Part shown: one piece after another, positions 8,530 to 17,150 of the stretch
Position numbering within the stretch: position 1 is the stretch's first letter
Layout: the number at the start of each line of letters is the position of its first letter
NCBI GenBank assembly: GCA_947493005.1
Contig: CANLOY010000006.1
Span: 62,001-126,000 of the forward strand
Length of the DNA stretch: 64,000 bases
From: an uncultured Roseivirga sp.
GTDB lineage: Bacteria > Bacteroidota > Bacteroidia > Cytophagales > Cyclobacteriaceae
Direction: 5' to 3'
Notes under the pieces: model-generated
Told to the model about the DNA's origin: nothing
The model's input: the letters and a program-made list of their open reading frames with translations, nothing else
Database searches by the model: none
Translations under genes and position numbers: made by a program

Positions 8530-9491
8530 CTTGTGTTTCCCTCTATAAATTCTTTTATTTCCTTTGAAAATCGCAGGGTGTAAGCCTGAATTCCTTTATT
8601 ATTCAAGTGCCCTCTATCTTTGAAATTATCTATTTTAAGGCTTATGTCTTTTGGCGATTTAATATAATCTGATTCAAGTTTATTTACTTCTACTTCTATT
8701 TTTGATTCTGACATTTCTTTATCTGATACTTCATCAAGGTTTAAAAAAATAGGTGAGGAAAATGTCGCCAATTGTATATTCCGTAAGCTACAAAACCTCA
8801 CAATTTGATTTAGGTATTCTAAATCTTCAATGGCAAAAGTCGATGCAATTTTCGCTGAACCAGTATTTCCAAAGACTTCATCATGGGTCAGTGCCACCCC
8901 ACCCTTGTTAACATTAAAAAAATCTAAATTACTCTTACCCTTAAATCTATTTTTGAGACTCAGACGAATAGATTGCATGTTGTATTTTAATAAATACAAT
9001 GCTCTTAAATGTTCAAACAAAATCCCTTCTTTTCCATTTATTTGCTTTGTTAACTCATCTTCTAAACTTGGTACTTGGTCTTGTGACAAGTAATCAAATG
9101 GATGAAAAGGGGTACTTAATGACGCTTTTGAATTCAATGAGCTGGCATCTATTACCAAAAACAAATACTTGACTGAGTTACCATTTTTCAAAAACCGAGT
9201 TAAGGTTAATAAGTTATCCAAGTATCCAGATCCATCTGCACCAATATTGACTCCTTTGAGTTCTAATAAAGAGTCGAGAAAATTCATATCAAAAGCCCCA
9301 TGTGCCCGGCTTGAACCTAAAACTGCATAATCAAATTGAGTTCCTTTAATTCTGTCTACCCATTGCCTTTTATTTTTAGGATCCACTAAATACCCGCTAT
9401 CTCGAGATACATTGAAAAACTTATGGAACGCTCCTACACTCAGTAAAATGAGTAAATGAACTAATCCAACATAACTCAAGAATTTCTTCAT
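8526..9491 (-). CDS. Membrane-anchored SGNH-like protein, partner of MBOAT (pair 1)
   Basis: 321 residues. One N-terminal hydrophobic segment (about residues 5-22) is followed by an extracytoplasmic domain. LGSSRAHGAFD near residue 60 supplies the Ser of block I and DRGHLNNKG near 293 supplies the Asp-x2-His-like C-terminal block of SGNH/GDSL or DltD/AlgX-type proteins. In systems such as AlgI-AlgJ/X, DltB-DltD and PatA-PatB the MBOAT passes an acyl group across the membrane and the SGNH partner transfers it to a polymer. The gene directly follows the MBOAT gene with a 1-bp overlap, so an O-acyltransferase role on the surface glycan is inferred. Confidence 0.75.
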   Translation of the reverse strand: MKKFLSYVGLVHLLILLSVGAFHKFFNVSRDSGYLVDPKNKRQWVDRIKGTQFDYAVLGSSRAHGAFDMNFLDSLLELKGVNIGADGSGYLDNLLTLTRFLKNGNSVKYLFLVIDASSLNSKASLSTPFHPFDYLSQDQVPSLEDELTKQINGKEGILFEHLRALYLLKYNMQSIRLSLKNRFKGKSNLDFFNVNKGGVALTHDEVFGNTGSAKIASTFAIEDLEYLNQIVRFCSLRNIQLATFSSPIFLNLDEVSDKEMSESKIEVEVNKLESDYIKSPKDISLKIDNFKDRGHLNNKGIQAYTLRFSKEIKEFIEGNTR

Positions 9492-10924
9492 TAGAACTGA
9501 AAATATATAAACTCCAAAGGATTACCAAAGACTCCAAACCAAACAATATGGGGTATTACGATAATCAAAAAGAGAAGCCCTTTACCCCTAGTCCATTTGT
9601 AAAACCTTATCGAATCATTCTTCAACAACCAGTCAAAAAACAACAGTACAACAACCAGATATATCGTTATTAAATGTTTGAACTCCAAAAAGCCCAAAGT
9701 AATCTCTGATGAGGAAATACGCTTAATTATTTCTAGCGCCTGTGTGACAGAATCAGCTCTAAAAAAAATCCAAGCTAAAGATACTAAACCAAAAGTTAAA
9801 AGCATTTTTGGAATGGAAAGAAAACCTTCTTTGCTCCAGAATGCCGAAAGCTCATGGGTATTTTTTCTATTACGATTAGTAAGTAATAAAGGCAAAAAGA
9901 AAAGTGCATGTAATGCCCCCCATACAACAAAAGTCCAATTTGCACCGTGCCAAAACCCGCTTACCAAGAAAACAATTACCGTATTACGAACTGAAATAAA
10001 CCTACCGAACCTACTTCCTCCTAAGGGTATATATAAGTAATCTCTAAACCAGGTTGACAACGATATATGCCATCTTCTCCAGAACTCTGCGATATCTCTT
10101 GAAAAATAAGGTGTTCTGAAGTTGACCATAAGCTTTATACCAAAGAGGCGTGAAACTCCAATAGCAATATCAGAATAGCCAGAAAAGTCACCATATATTT
10201 GAAATGCAAAAAGAATCACAGCAAAGATTATTTCCAGGCTACCAAAGGAATGATAACCTGCAAAGACTTCGTTTACAATTAAAGCGCAGTTATCAGCAAT
10301 TACGATTTTCTTAAAAAAACCCCATACAATAAGTTGCACTGCTCCAAATGATTGTTTCTCGTCAAATGATCTAGTCTTTTGAAACTGGGGTAACAGATTG
10401 CTGGCTCTTTCAATCGGCCCGGCAACCAACTGCGGAAAAAAGCTCACGAAAGCAAAGAATTTTACAGGATCTCTTTCGGCCTTAATTTTGCCCTTATAAA
10501 TGTCAATCGTGTAACTGAGCGTTTGAAAAGTATAAAAGCTAATACCGACTGGCAGGATAATATCCAAAGTAAAATCATCCAATACAATCCCTAAGGTTTG
10601 AAACGCTTGCTGTAGAGAATCAGCAAAGAAATTGTAATACTTGAAAAAGCCTAAGAGCCCTAAGTTTATTGTAAGACTCAACCACAATAAGTGTTTTCTC
10701 TTTTTTTCTTCGCCTCCTTTATCAATAAGTTTCCCTACTGTAAAATCAACAAATGAACTAAAAGCAATTAGGAAAAGAAAACGCCAATCCCACCATCCAT
10801 AGAAAAAATAGCTAGCCAATAATAGAACCCAGTTCTGCCCTGAAAGTGATCTCTTAAAAACAAACCAGTAGAGACCGAAAACGGTAATAAAGAAAAAATA
10901 AAATTCTATAGAGTTAAATAACAT
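9491..10924 (-). CDS. MBOAT-family O-acyltransferase, AlgI-like (pair 1)
   Basis: 477 residues, polytopic (about ten membrane segments). Conserved features of the AlgI/DltB branch are present: SYFFYGWWDWRFL near residue 40, LPVGISFYTFQ near 128, QLVAGPIERAS near 163, EFWRRWHISLSTWFRDY near 285, and the catalytic His in SGFWHGANWTF near 323. The protein moves an acyl group from a cytoplasmic donor to the periplasmic side. It is followed by an SGNH partner and preceded by a second MBOAT/SGNH pair of similar design, with which it shares long near-identical motifs. The protein ends in FIYFQF, as does its paralogue. Confidence 0.92.
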   Translation of the reverse strand: MLFNSIEFYFFFITVFGLYWFVFKRSLSGQNWVLLLASYFFYGWWDWRFLFLIAFSSFVDFTVGKLIDKGGEEKKRKHLLWLSLTINLGLLGFFKYYNFFADSLQQAFQTLGIVLDDFTLDIILPVGISFYTFQTLSYTIDIYKGKIKAERDPVKFFAFVSFFPQLVAGPIERASNLLPQFQKTRSFDEKQSFGAVQLIVWGFFKKIVIADNCALIVNEVFAGYHSFGSLEIIFAVILFAFQIYGDFSGYSDIAIGVSRLFGIKLMVNFRTPYFSRDIAEFWRRWHISLSTWFRDYLYIPLGGSRFGRFISVRNTVIVFLVSGFWHGANWTFVVWGALHALFFLPLLLTNRNRKNTHELSAFWSKEGFLSIPKMLLTFGLVSLAWIFFRADSVTQALEIIKRISSSEITLGFLEFKHLITIYLVVVLLFFDWLLKNDSIRFYKWTRGKGLLFLIIVIPHIVWFGVFGNPLEFIYFQF

Positions 10925-10927
10925 TGT

Positions 10928-11860
10928 TTACCTCTTGCCATTTATTGACTGAATGTAACTAGCTAAATCTTTCGAAAACCTAGGCACCTCACCATTCCAC
11001 AAATGATTACCATCGACCGTCTGATAGTTACCACTCAGGTTAATCAAATTAATATAAGGTATTCCCTTCTCCTCACTGATTTTAGTAATTAAATCATCAA
11101 AGTCGTATTGTAACTTATTTTCCAATGCATACATTTCTTTAGTCACTGGAATTCGAACTAAAAAGACCTTACCATATTCCTTGCAGTAATCGATGATCTC
11201 ATTTAGATAGTTTAAGCGATAATCTGATACTTCACTATCTACAAACCGAGGTCTTTGACTATACAATTCAAGCACTTCTTTTGCTCTTTTAGTATAGTTT
11301 TTTATCAAATAGTTTGTGTCAAACGGAATAACATATCTCCCAAAGTCATTAACATACCTATCTCTGTCTGCAAACAATCGAGACAGATGTACTTTCTCTT
11401 TCAATAAGTATTTAATGTTTGGCCTAAAATAAGACCATTGGGATGTATAAGAAGCAAGATATTCTTTATTAACTCTTTCCTCCGCGGAACCCTCAGATTT
11501 CACTTCTCTAATAGACCAGGGGTCTACTGATATTATTGTAACTCTAGATGAATCGTATGCAGTCCATTCTGTAAACGCTTTGAGAGCTTCAAAATAGGAT
11601 TTCTCAAAAGAGGACTGTTTCATAGTAAAACTGAAGTTATAAAAATCCTCACCCACAACGTTATTCAGTATGCTCGGTTCAATGCCTTGAGCAGCACGAG
11701 AAGTCCCTAATACAATAGAACCATTATGATGCCTAGTAAAACGTCTATAAAATGCATCAACGTAAGGTTCATTTTTCAAAGCCCCGTAAGCATAAATTGA
11801 AATGATCACCAGAGAACATATCAACAAATAGACTAAACTCTTTACTAGAAATTTTCTCAT
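10928..11860 (-). CDS. Membrane-anchored SGNH-like protein, partner of MBOAT (pair 2)
   Basis: 310 residues with an N-terminal membrane anchor (about 8-25) and an extracytoplasmic domain. VLGTSRAAQGIEP near residue 53 corresponds to the Ser block and VDGNHLWNGE near 285 to the Asp/His block of SGNH-type acyltransferases. It overlaps the MBOAT gene upstream by 1 bp and ends 3 bp before pair 1. It differs considerably from the pair 1 partner, which suggests that the two pairs act on different positions or sugars. The function as acyl transferase to the glycan is inferred from pairing with MBOAT. Confidence 0.72.
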   Translation of the reverse strand: MRKFLVKSLVYLLICSLVIISIYAYGALKNEPYVDAFYRRFTRHHNGSIVLGTSRAAQGIEPSILNNVVGEDFYNFSFTMKQSSFEKSYFEALKAFTEWTAYDSSRVTIISVDPWSIREVKSEGSAEERVNKEYLASYTSQWSYFRPNIKYLLKEKVHLSRLFADRDRYVNDFGRYVIPFDTNYLIKNYTKRAKEVLELYSQRPRFVDSEVSDYRLNYLNEIIDYCKEYGKVFLVRIPVTKEMYALENKLQYDFDDLITKISEEKGIPYINLINLSGNYQTVDGNHLWNGEVPRFSKDLASYIQSINGKR

Positions 11861-13284
11861 TAAAATTGAAAGTAGATAAACTGTGCTCCTTGATTTTCGA
11901 AGAAAGAATTAAAAATCAATACACCACAAATAAGATAAAAGAGCCATCTAAAACTGACTAAAATCTTTGGTACACCTCGCATAATAAAATATTCTACCCC
12001 TAAAAGGAGTAAAATGTATGCTGGATTTTTCTTTCCAATGACAATTTCTGAATTAGAAACATTAGAAAAATCTGCTATACTGGATATATAGTTAACAGCA
12101 TCAGACATTGATTCTGCTCTGAAAAACACCCATGCCAAATTGACCAAACCAAATGTAAATAGCACTTGAAAAATAGACTTAAAAGAAGGTAACCAATTTC
12201 CTTCTAGAATTAAGTCGTCTACATGGTTGCGGTTTGTATTACCTAAAAAGGACGGTATAAAAAATAGTGCATGAATTAAACCCCATACTATAAATGTCCA
12301 ATTAGCCCCATGCCAAAACCCGCTTACAATGAAAATAACAAATACATTTCGGATGCCTTTTGCTTTACCTAACCTAGACCCTCCAAGAGGTATATACACA
12401 TAATCCCTAAACCAAGTCGAAAGTGAAATATGCCACCTTCTCCAAAATTCACCTATACTCCTAGAAAAGTAAGGCATCTTAAAGTTGACCATCAATTCAA
12501 ACCCAAGGAACTTAGCTACACCTCTAGCAATATCCGAATAGCCACTAAAATCTCCATATATCTGAAAAGCAAAAAGTACAGCTCCCAATATCAAAACTGA
12601 GCTCGAATGAGATTCGTAGTTAGAGAATATCTCATTTACAATAGGAGCCAAAGAATCAGCTATGACAACCTTTTTAAACAAACCCCATAATATGAGCCTT
12701 GCTCCATCCACTGCCTGTTTATAAGAAAAAACTCTTTTATTGAGCATTTGAGGAAGCAAGTTGGAAGCTCTTTCAATAGGCCCTGCAACTAATTGCGGAA
12801 AGAATGAAACGAATGAAGCAAAGGCTAAAAGATCTCTTGTCGGTTCTAGTTTATTTTTATAAATATCCAATGTATAGGACATGGTTTGAAACGTATAAAA
12901 ACTAATACCTACTGGCAATACTATGCTCAATGTCCAAGCATCCATTTCGTATCCCATTTGAGAAAATGCCGATACCCAGGAATCAATAAAGAAGTTATAA
13001 TATTTGAAAAAGCCCAATAATCCAAGGTTAAATGAAACACTAAGCCACATCCACCTTCTCTTAATTTTTGGAGCCGTGCTTGCATATAGCTTTTGCCCTA
13101 CCCAAAAATCGAGGAGTGTACTTATGATAATCAGAGATAAAAATCGCCAGTCCCACCAGCCATAGAACAAATAACTTGCAACCAGAACTAAGGCATTCTG
13201 TAATTGCAGCCTTTTATTCAGTAACCAATATAAAGCAAAAGTTATTGGTAAGAAGAGTAGAAATTCAGTCGAATTAAATAGCAT
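11860..13284 (-). CDS. MBOAT-family O-acyltransferase, AlgI-like (pair 2)
   Basis: 474 residues, polytopic and collinear with the MBOAT at 9491-10924: SYLFYGWWDWRFLSL near residue 40, LPVGISFYTFQ near 128, QLVAGPIERASNLLPQM near 163, EFWRRWHISLSTWFRDY near 283, and the catalytic His in SGFWHGANWTF near 325. The C-terminus is again FIYFQF. The two copies are clearly paralogues but diverge in loops and in the C-terminal third, so the duplication is not recent. It is expected to export an acyl group (often acetyl) for transfer by the SGNH partner encoded immediately downstream. Confidence 0.92.
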   Translation of the reverse strand: MLFNSTEFLLFLPITFALYWLLNKRLQLQNALVLVASYLFYGWWDWRFLSLIIISTLLDFWVGQKLYASTAPKIKRRWMWLSVSFNLGLLGFFKYYNFFIDSWVSAFSQMGYEMDAWTLSIVLPVGISFYTFQTMSYTLDIYKNKLEPTRDLLAFASFVSFFPQLVAGPIERASNLLPQMLNKRVFSYKQAVDGARLILWGLFKKVVIADSLAPIVNEIFSNYESHSSSVLILGAVLFAFQIYGDFSGYSDIARGVAKFLGFELMVNFKMPYFSRSIGEFWRRWHISLSTWFRDYVYIPLGGSRLGKAKGIRNVFVIFIVSGFWHGANWTFIVWGLIHALFFIPSFLGNTNRNHVDDLILEGNWLPSFKSIFQVLFTFGLVNLAWVFFRAESMSDAVNYISSIADFSNVSNSEIVIGKKNPAYILLLLGVEYFIMRGVPKILVSFRWLFYLICGVLIFNSFFENQGAQFIYFQF

Positions 13285-13342
13285 AGACTCTTAAGGCAAT
13301 GACCAGACCCTTGATTTAAAGTAAGAAATAGATTTCATAAAC

Positions 13343-14515
13343 TCAGCCCTGGCTTGATTTATAAAACTCAATTATATGTTCAGCTCTTTTATGCCAAGAG
13401 TACTTCTTATCAATCTCGGATTTTGAGTTACTTCCTAATTCCAATCTTTTTACTTCATCAGACACTAAATCATTGATTTTTTCAAACCAATGATCCTCGT
13501 CAGTTGCACAACATAACACACAGTTATGCCCATCCAAGAGCACTTCTCTCAATACAGGTAAATCTGAAGCCACAATAGCTTTTCCGGATTCCATATATTC
13601 AAATACCTTCAAAGGAGACATATACTTAGCCGTATTCTTACCGCTTCTCAAGGTCACATTTTGTTGATATGGAGCCAAAAGTATATCACACTTCCTACGC
13701 GCTATAGAAGCTTCTTTTGGAGATACAAACCCATGAAAGAATACATTTGGGAATTCTTCACTCTCATTCATACCAACCTTGGCCAATTCTTTTTTTCTCC
13801 CTCCAATAATATGAAAATCAAGATGTAAAAGTCTTTTAGAGAGGGATAAAATAAGTTCAATACCCCGGCCTCGAGATATTGTCCCTACATATCCTAGTTG
13901 AATCCTTTTTTCATCTGAAGCCGGCCATGAATATGAGTTGATTTCTTGATCAGAAAATTGCTGTATTGTAGCGCCATCATGAGCGACCAATATTTTATCT
14001 GCTGCAATCAGTTTTGATTGACTTAACAGCATTCTCTTCAAGGCATCACTTATTACAACAACTCCTACTAAGTTGGGAGATTCAAGAAGCTTATTGAAAA
14101 TGGTCAGTTGCTTATCATTAAGAGCACTAACAGGATCATGAGTCTCAAAACAAACTTTATACCCATTCTTAGCTAATAAATAGCAACCATAAAGCGACCT
14201 CCCAAAAATCAGATCAGGCTTATTTTTTTTTATAGCCATAAGCATTTTTCTGGCATGCCACCATAATCTAAGCTTAGGAATTTTTAATGAAGTCAACTTG
14301 ATATCAAAGTCTCCCACCCCATACCAATTTCTTATAGCCTCTATGTCAGAACTACCTCCTTTTAAACCAAATAGTTCTACTTTATTATTGAGTTCTTTGA
14401 ATGCATTGCACATATGCATTACGTGAACACTATTGGCTCTTTTTGATGGGATTAACGAATCGGAAAGGTATACAACTTTGATATTCGTCGAGTTTAGTGT
14501 TAAAGAGCTAATCAT
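13343..14515 (-). CDS. GT4-family glycosyltransferase
   Basis: 390 residues. The N-terminal domain begins IKVVYLSDSLIPSKRANSVH, a common opening in GT4 enzymes of this class (Lys/Arg, then HVMHMC). The donor domain begins near residue 200 with QLGYVGTISRGRGIELI. PLKVFEYMESGKAIVASD near 310 is the sugar-nucleotide binding segment. The enzyme probably works on the cytoplasmic face, adding one sugar of the repeat unit. A 58-bp gap separates it from the downstream MBOAT gene; no promoter or terminator is evident there. Sugar and linkage cannot be assigned. Confidence 0.88.
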   Translation of the reverse strand: MISSLTLNSTNIKVVYLSDSLIPSKRANSVHVMHMCNAFKELNNKVELFGLKGGSSDIEAIRNWYGVGDFDIKLTSLKIPKLRLWWHARKMLMAIKKNKPDLIFGRSLYGCYLLAKNGYKVCFETHDPVSALNDKQLTIFNKLLESPNLVGVVVISDALKRMLLSQSKLIAADKILVAHDGATIQQFSDQEINSYSWPASDEKRIQLGYVGTISRGRGIELILSLSKRLLHLDFHIIGGRKKELAKVGMNESEEFPNVFFHGFVSPKEASIARRKCDILLAPYQQNVTLRSGKNTAKYMSPLKVFEYMESGKAIVASDLPVLREVLLDGHNCVLCCATDEDHWFEKINDLVSDEVKRLELGSNSKSEIDKKYSWHKRAEHIIEFYKSSQG

Positions 14516-14527
14516 GATATTAAATCG

Positions 14528-15460
14528 CTACCTATATCTAATTACCATTAACGCTCTTTCGGCATCTTCTCCTTGAGGGAGTCCTCTATGAATACCACTT
14601 TGATCTGTCACCACCATAGTACCGCTCTTAGCAAGAATGGGGATTATAGATTTAACTGGAACCAAAGGAGCTTCAGTATCATTGTGTGCATAATTAGCAG
14701 AAATAAGTTTATTGAGCTTTCTATAAGGCCCATCCATATGGGTTCCTTTGACATAACAATAAGGTCCATAGCTAAGATCTGTTGCATCCAATGTATAAAT
14801 GAATGCTTTCAAGTTATTTCTGAAATCGTCATAATGAAATCCGCCTCTACTCTTAGTTCCTTTGTTGAAATAAAGGTTTATATTCGAAAGAGAAAGAGGT
14901 GTTTCTCGATTGGAGATAATCGACATTAAACCGTCATTCTCTGCAATTTCTTTCAAGTTCAATGAAGCTATATCAGAGAGTTTATCATAATTAAACACAT
15001 CTACCATTCCAAAATCTTCATCTTGCCTAACACATGCTACAGGCTTTCCATAATTAACAAAATCAGAATAGGTCTTTAATCTCACCTCCTTAGACTGAAC
15101 TACTAAGGAGTCGTCTTCATAAAAGCCTGCCTTACCTGAAAACTCATTAACTTTTGAGAAAAGTACTTCATTAGCCTTTTGTACACAAGCAACAGTTGCT
15201 TCATCAAGGAAATTAGGAACTATAAATATTCCTTCTCTCTTGAGCAACTCGGCAGCCTTCTTCAGGTTTTCTTGAGAATCAAGATTATTGACTGTAACTG
15301 GAGATAGCCTTGAGTGTATTTCTTCTACTGTGAGTTTCATTACATGCTCAAGGTGATCATCATAAATACTAGTCAGATCTTTAGAGGATATTTTACCTTC
15401 CTTTTTCTTTGCATTTGCTCTTCCAATTCGGATTTCAATATTGCCCAGTTTAAACTTCAT
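14528..15460 (-). CDS. Phytanoyl-CoA dioxygenase (PhyH)-family Fe(II)/2-oxoglutarate oxygenase
   Basis: 310 residues. The facial triad typical of PhyH enzymes is visible: His-x-Asp in GGFHYDDFRN near residue 206 and the distal His in DQSGIHRGLP near 290, followed by the 2-oxoglutarate-binding Arg in the RALMVIRYR C-terminus. FIYTLDATDLSYGPYCYVKG lies between them, the usual beta-strand that precedes the distal His. Family members hydroxylate or otherwise oxidise small molecules and sugars. In a glycan cluster it may hydroxylate a sugar substituent or an acyl group. It lies between the GT4 gene and the formyltransferase-like fusion gene. The substrate is unknown. Confidence 0.82.
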   Translation of the reverse strand: MKFKLGNIEIRIGRANAKKKEGKISSKDLTSIYDDHLEHVMKLTVEEIHSRLSPVTVNNLDSQENLKKAAELLKREGIFIVPNFLDEATVACVQKANEVLFSKVNEFSGKAGFYEDDSLVVQSKEVRLKTYSDFVNYGKPVACVRQDEDFGMVDVFNYDKLSDIASLNLKEIAENDGLMSIISNRETPLSLSNINLYFNKGTKSRGGFHYDDFRNNLKAFIYTLDATDLSYGPYCYVKGTHMDGPYRKLNKLISANYAHNDTEAPLVPVKSIIPILAKSGTMVVTDQSGIHRGLPQGEDAERALMVIRYR

Positions 15461-15485
15461 TACTTTAAATATTTTGGAATAGGTT

Positions 15486-17150
15486 CTACCTTCTTCTTTT
15501 AATTAATGCATCAATTATTGTCAATTTACCACTACTATTTAAAGTGTGAGTAGAAATTAAATCTTTATCCCAATTAGGGTAAATTGATTGGATAGATCTT
15601 TCATCAAAACTCTCTTCATCCATTTTAACAATTTCCCTAAGGCACATTGCTCTACCATAATGCCCTGAATTGTCTTGAGCGGGTCTGAACAATCTACCTT
15701 TATGCATAAACAAGTTTCCTGCTGGTCTAGCAAACTTCACATCAGTGATTATTGGGTTTAGGGGGTGAGAAGTCCAAGAACCTTCCAAAAGGTCATCAGA
15801 GTAAAAGAGAAATAACTCATCTAGTGTGGTAGCTCCAGGAACTTCTTTGATATTAGTGAATAGCCAGTATTTCTTATCATGCTTAAAAACGGTTGCATCA
15901 GAAGCTACAACATCTTTCATAATTGTACGATGATGCTCCCATTTACTCGGGAAGTCAACACACTTATATAAATCAATTGATCCATTCTCATTTGATTCAG
16001 GTATCATATAATACTCTCCATCTTCCTCAATAATGAATGGGTATGATAAATGATAATCTGTTTCTAATACTTTTTGGGGTTGTGTATACTCCCCTCTATC
16101 ATTCATTTCTATTACGGATATAAAACCCTTCTTACGACCTGCTAATAAAAGTTCTTCTATAAAGATATAGTACTTACCATCCTTCTCAACAATAAATGGG
16201 TCTGCCCAAATCCTGTCTTTAGGAGGCATCATTCTTTTGAACCTAAAAAAAGAGCTTGAGATATTTTCTTTCTTTTTTAACTCAAAGAGCAGTATCCATT
16301 GCTTAAAGAAAAATCGCTTTTCAATTTTAGCACGTATTCTCGCTTTGTAGCTTTTAACAAAGATTGGCCACATCTCTTTATTTGTAGGCATCTTATACAA
16401 GCGATTGTAATAGTAAGATGGGGCGGAATTTTGCCTTTCAAGCTGCTCAAAGAATTCCGTTTCCCCCAGTCTGTGAAGCTCCTCAATCTTTCTGGGTAGC
16501 ATACTACTTGATTTCCAATAAAGTGTATTTCGATTTCTAAGAATACTAAGGCTATTTGTTTGAATTGTTGATTCGGCTAAAGTAACACCTCCATCTAAAT
16601 CTTCGGTTAAAATCTGTAAAAGAGCTCCTGTCTCTAACCATCCCTCAATGGATTCCCAAGTGGCAGCCGGCCCTCCTCTATTAACCTTGTTATCACCATG
16701 ATGATAAGACCAGACTCCATACTTTGCAACGTTTAGAATGTCTCCTCTGAGAATTCTGAAGCCCATTCGAATCAATATATCAAGTTCATAAGCCTTTATC
16801 TGATCAATATCTTTGTCTAAGACTCTATCACTAAATTTCGTAGTCTTGGGCGAAACAATGAGTTCTGGACAATCAATAATATCCCAAAGCCCTTTAGGTT
16901 CCAATGCATTTGGTTTTGGCCTAAATCTTCTCTGGTCAAGCTTCCTGAAAATCCTGAATAAGCGTTGATCTGGGTATTTTAAAAGACTCTTCTTGAAACT
17001 TAATTTCTCTTCTGAGGGAGCATCTTTTTTTATGACTAAAACAATTTCAGTGTTCGAAGAATTCTGAATTCGTTCTAACATTTTATAGGACCAAGCTGGT
17101 ATGCTGTCACCTTGTACAAGAAGTCCTATTCTGATTTTCCTGTCAAACAT
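15486..17150 (-). CDS. Fusion: formyltransferase-like domain + GINT1-like beta-propeller domain
   Basis: 554 residues in two parts. Residues 1 to about 260 resemble a methionyl-tRNA/sugar formyltransferase fold: a Rossmann-like start RIGLLVQGDSIPAW, then LIRMGFRILRGDIL, GVWSYHHGDNKVNRGGPA and TEDLDGGVTLAES, where H and D match the catalytic His/Asp positions. From about residue 290 the protein shows repeated blades (IWADPFIVEKDGKYYIF, LSYPFIIEEDGEYYMIPE, VASDATVFKHDKKYWLF), the pattern of the N-terminal propeller of glucosamine inositolphosphorylceramide transferase-like proteins and GH43-like folds. The fold calls are from pattern reading. The role may be in N-formylation or recognition of a glycan. 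It overlaps the upstream GT4 gene by 8 bp. Confidence 0.65.
   Translation of the reverse strand: MFDRKIRIGLLVQGDSIPAWSYKMLERIQNSSNTEIVLVIKKDAPSEEKLSFKKSLLKYPDQRLFRIFRKLDQRRFRPKPNALEPKGLWDIIDCPELIVSPKTTKFSDRVLDKDIDQIKAYELDILIRMGFRILRGDILNVAKYGVWSYHHGDNKVNRGGPAATWESIEGWLETGALLQILTEDLDGGVTLAESTIQTNSLSILRNRNTLYWKSSSMLPRKIEELHRLGETEFFEQLERQNSAPSYYYNRLYKMPTNKEMWPIFVKSYKARIRAKIEKRFFFKQWILLFELKKKENISSSFFRFKRMMPPKDRIWADPFIVEKDGKYYIFIEELLLAGRKKGFISVIEMNDRGEYTQPQKVLETDYHLSYPFIIEEDGEYYMIPESNENGSIDLYKCVDFPSKWEHHRTIMKDVVASDATVFKHDKKYWLFTNIKEVPGATTLDELFLFYSDDLLEGSWTSHPLNPIITDVKFARPAGNLFMHKGRLFRPAQDNSGHYGRAMCLREIVKMDEESFDERSIQSIYPNWDKDLISTHTLNSSGKLTIIDALIKRRR

Noticed and set aside
9678-10040. Plus-strand ORF of 120 codons
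   Set aside because: Exactly opposite the catalytic region of an MBOAT gene; shadow reading frame.
14573-14929. Plus-strand ORF of 118 codons
   Set aside because: Opposite the conserved C-terminal half of the PhyH gene; no promoter and no recognisable motif.
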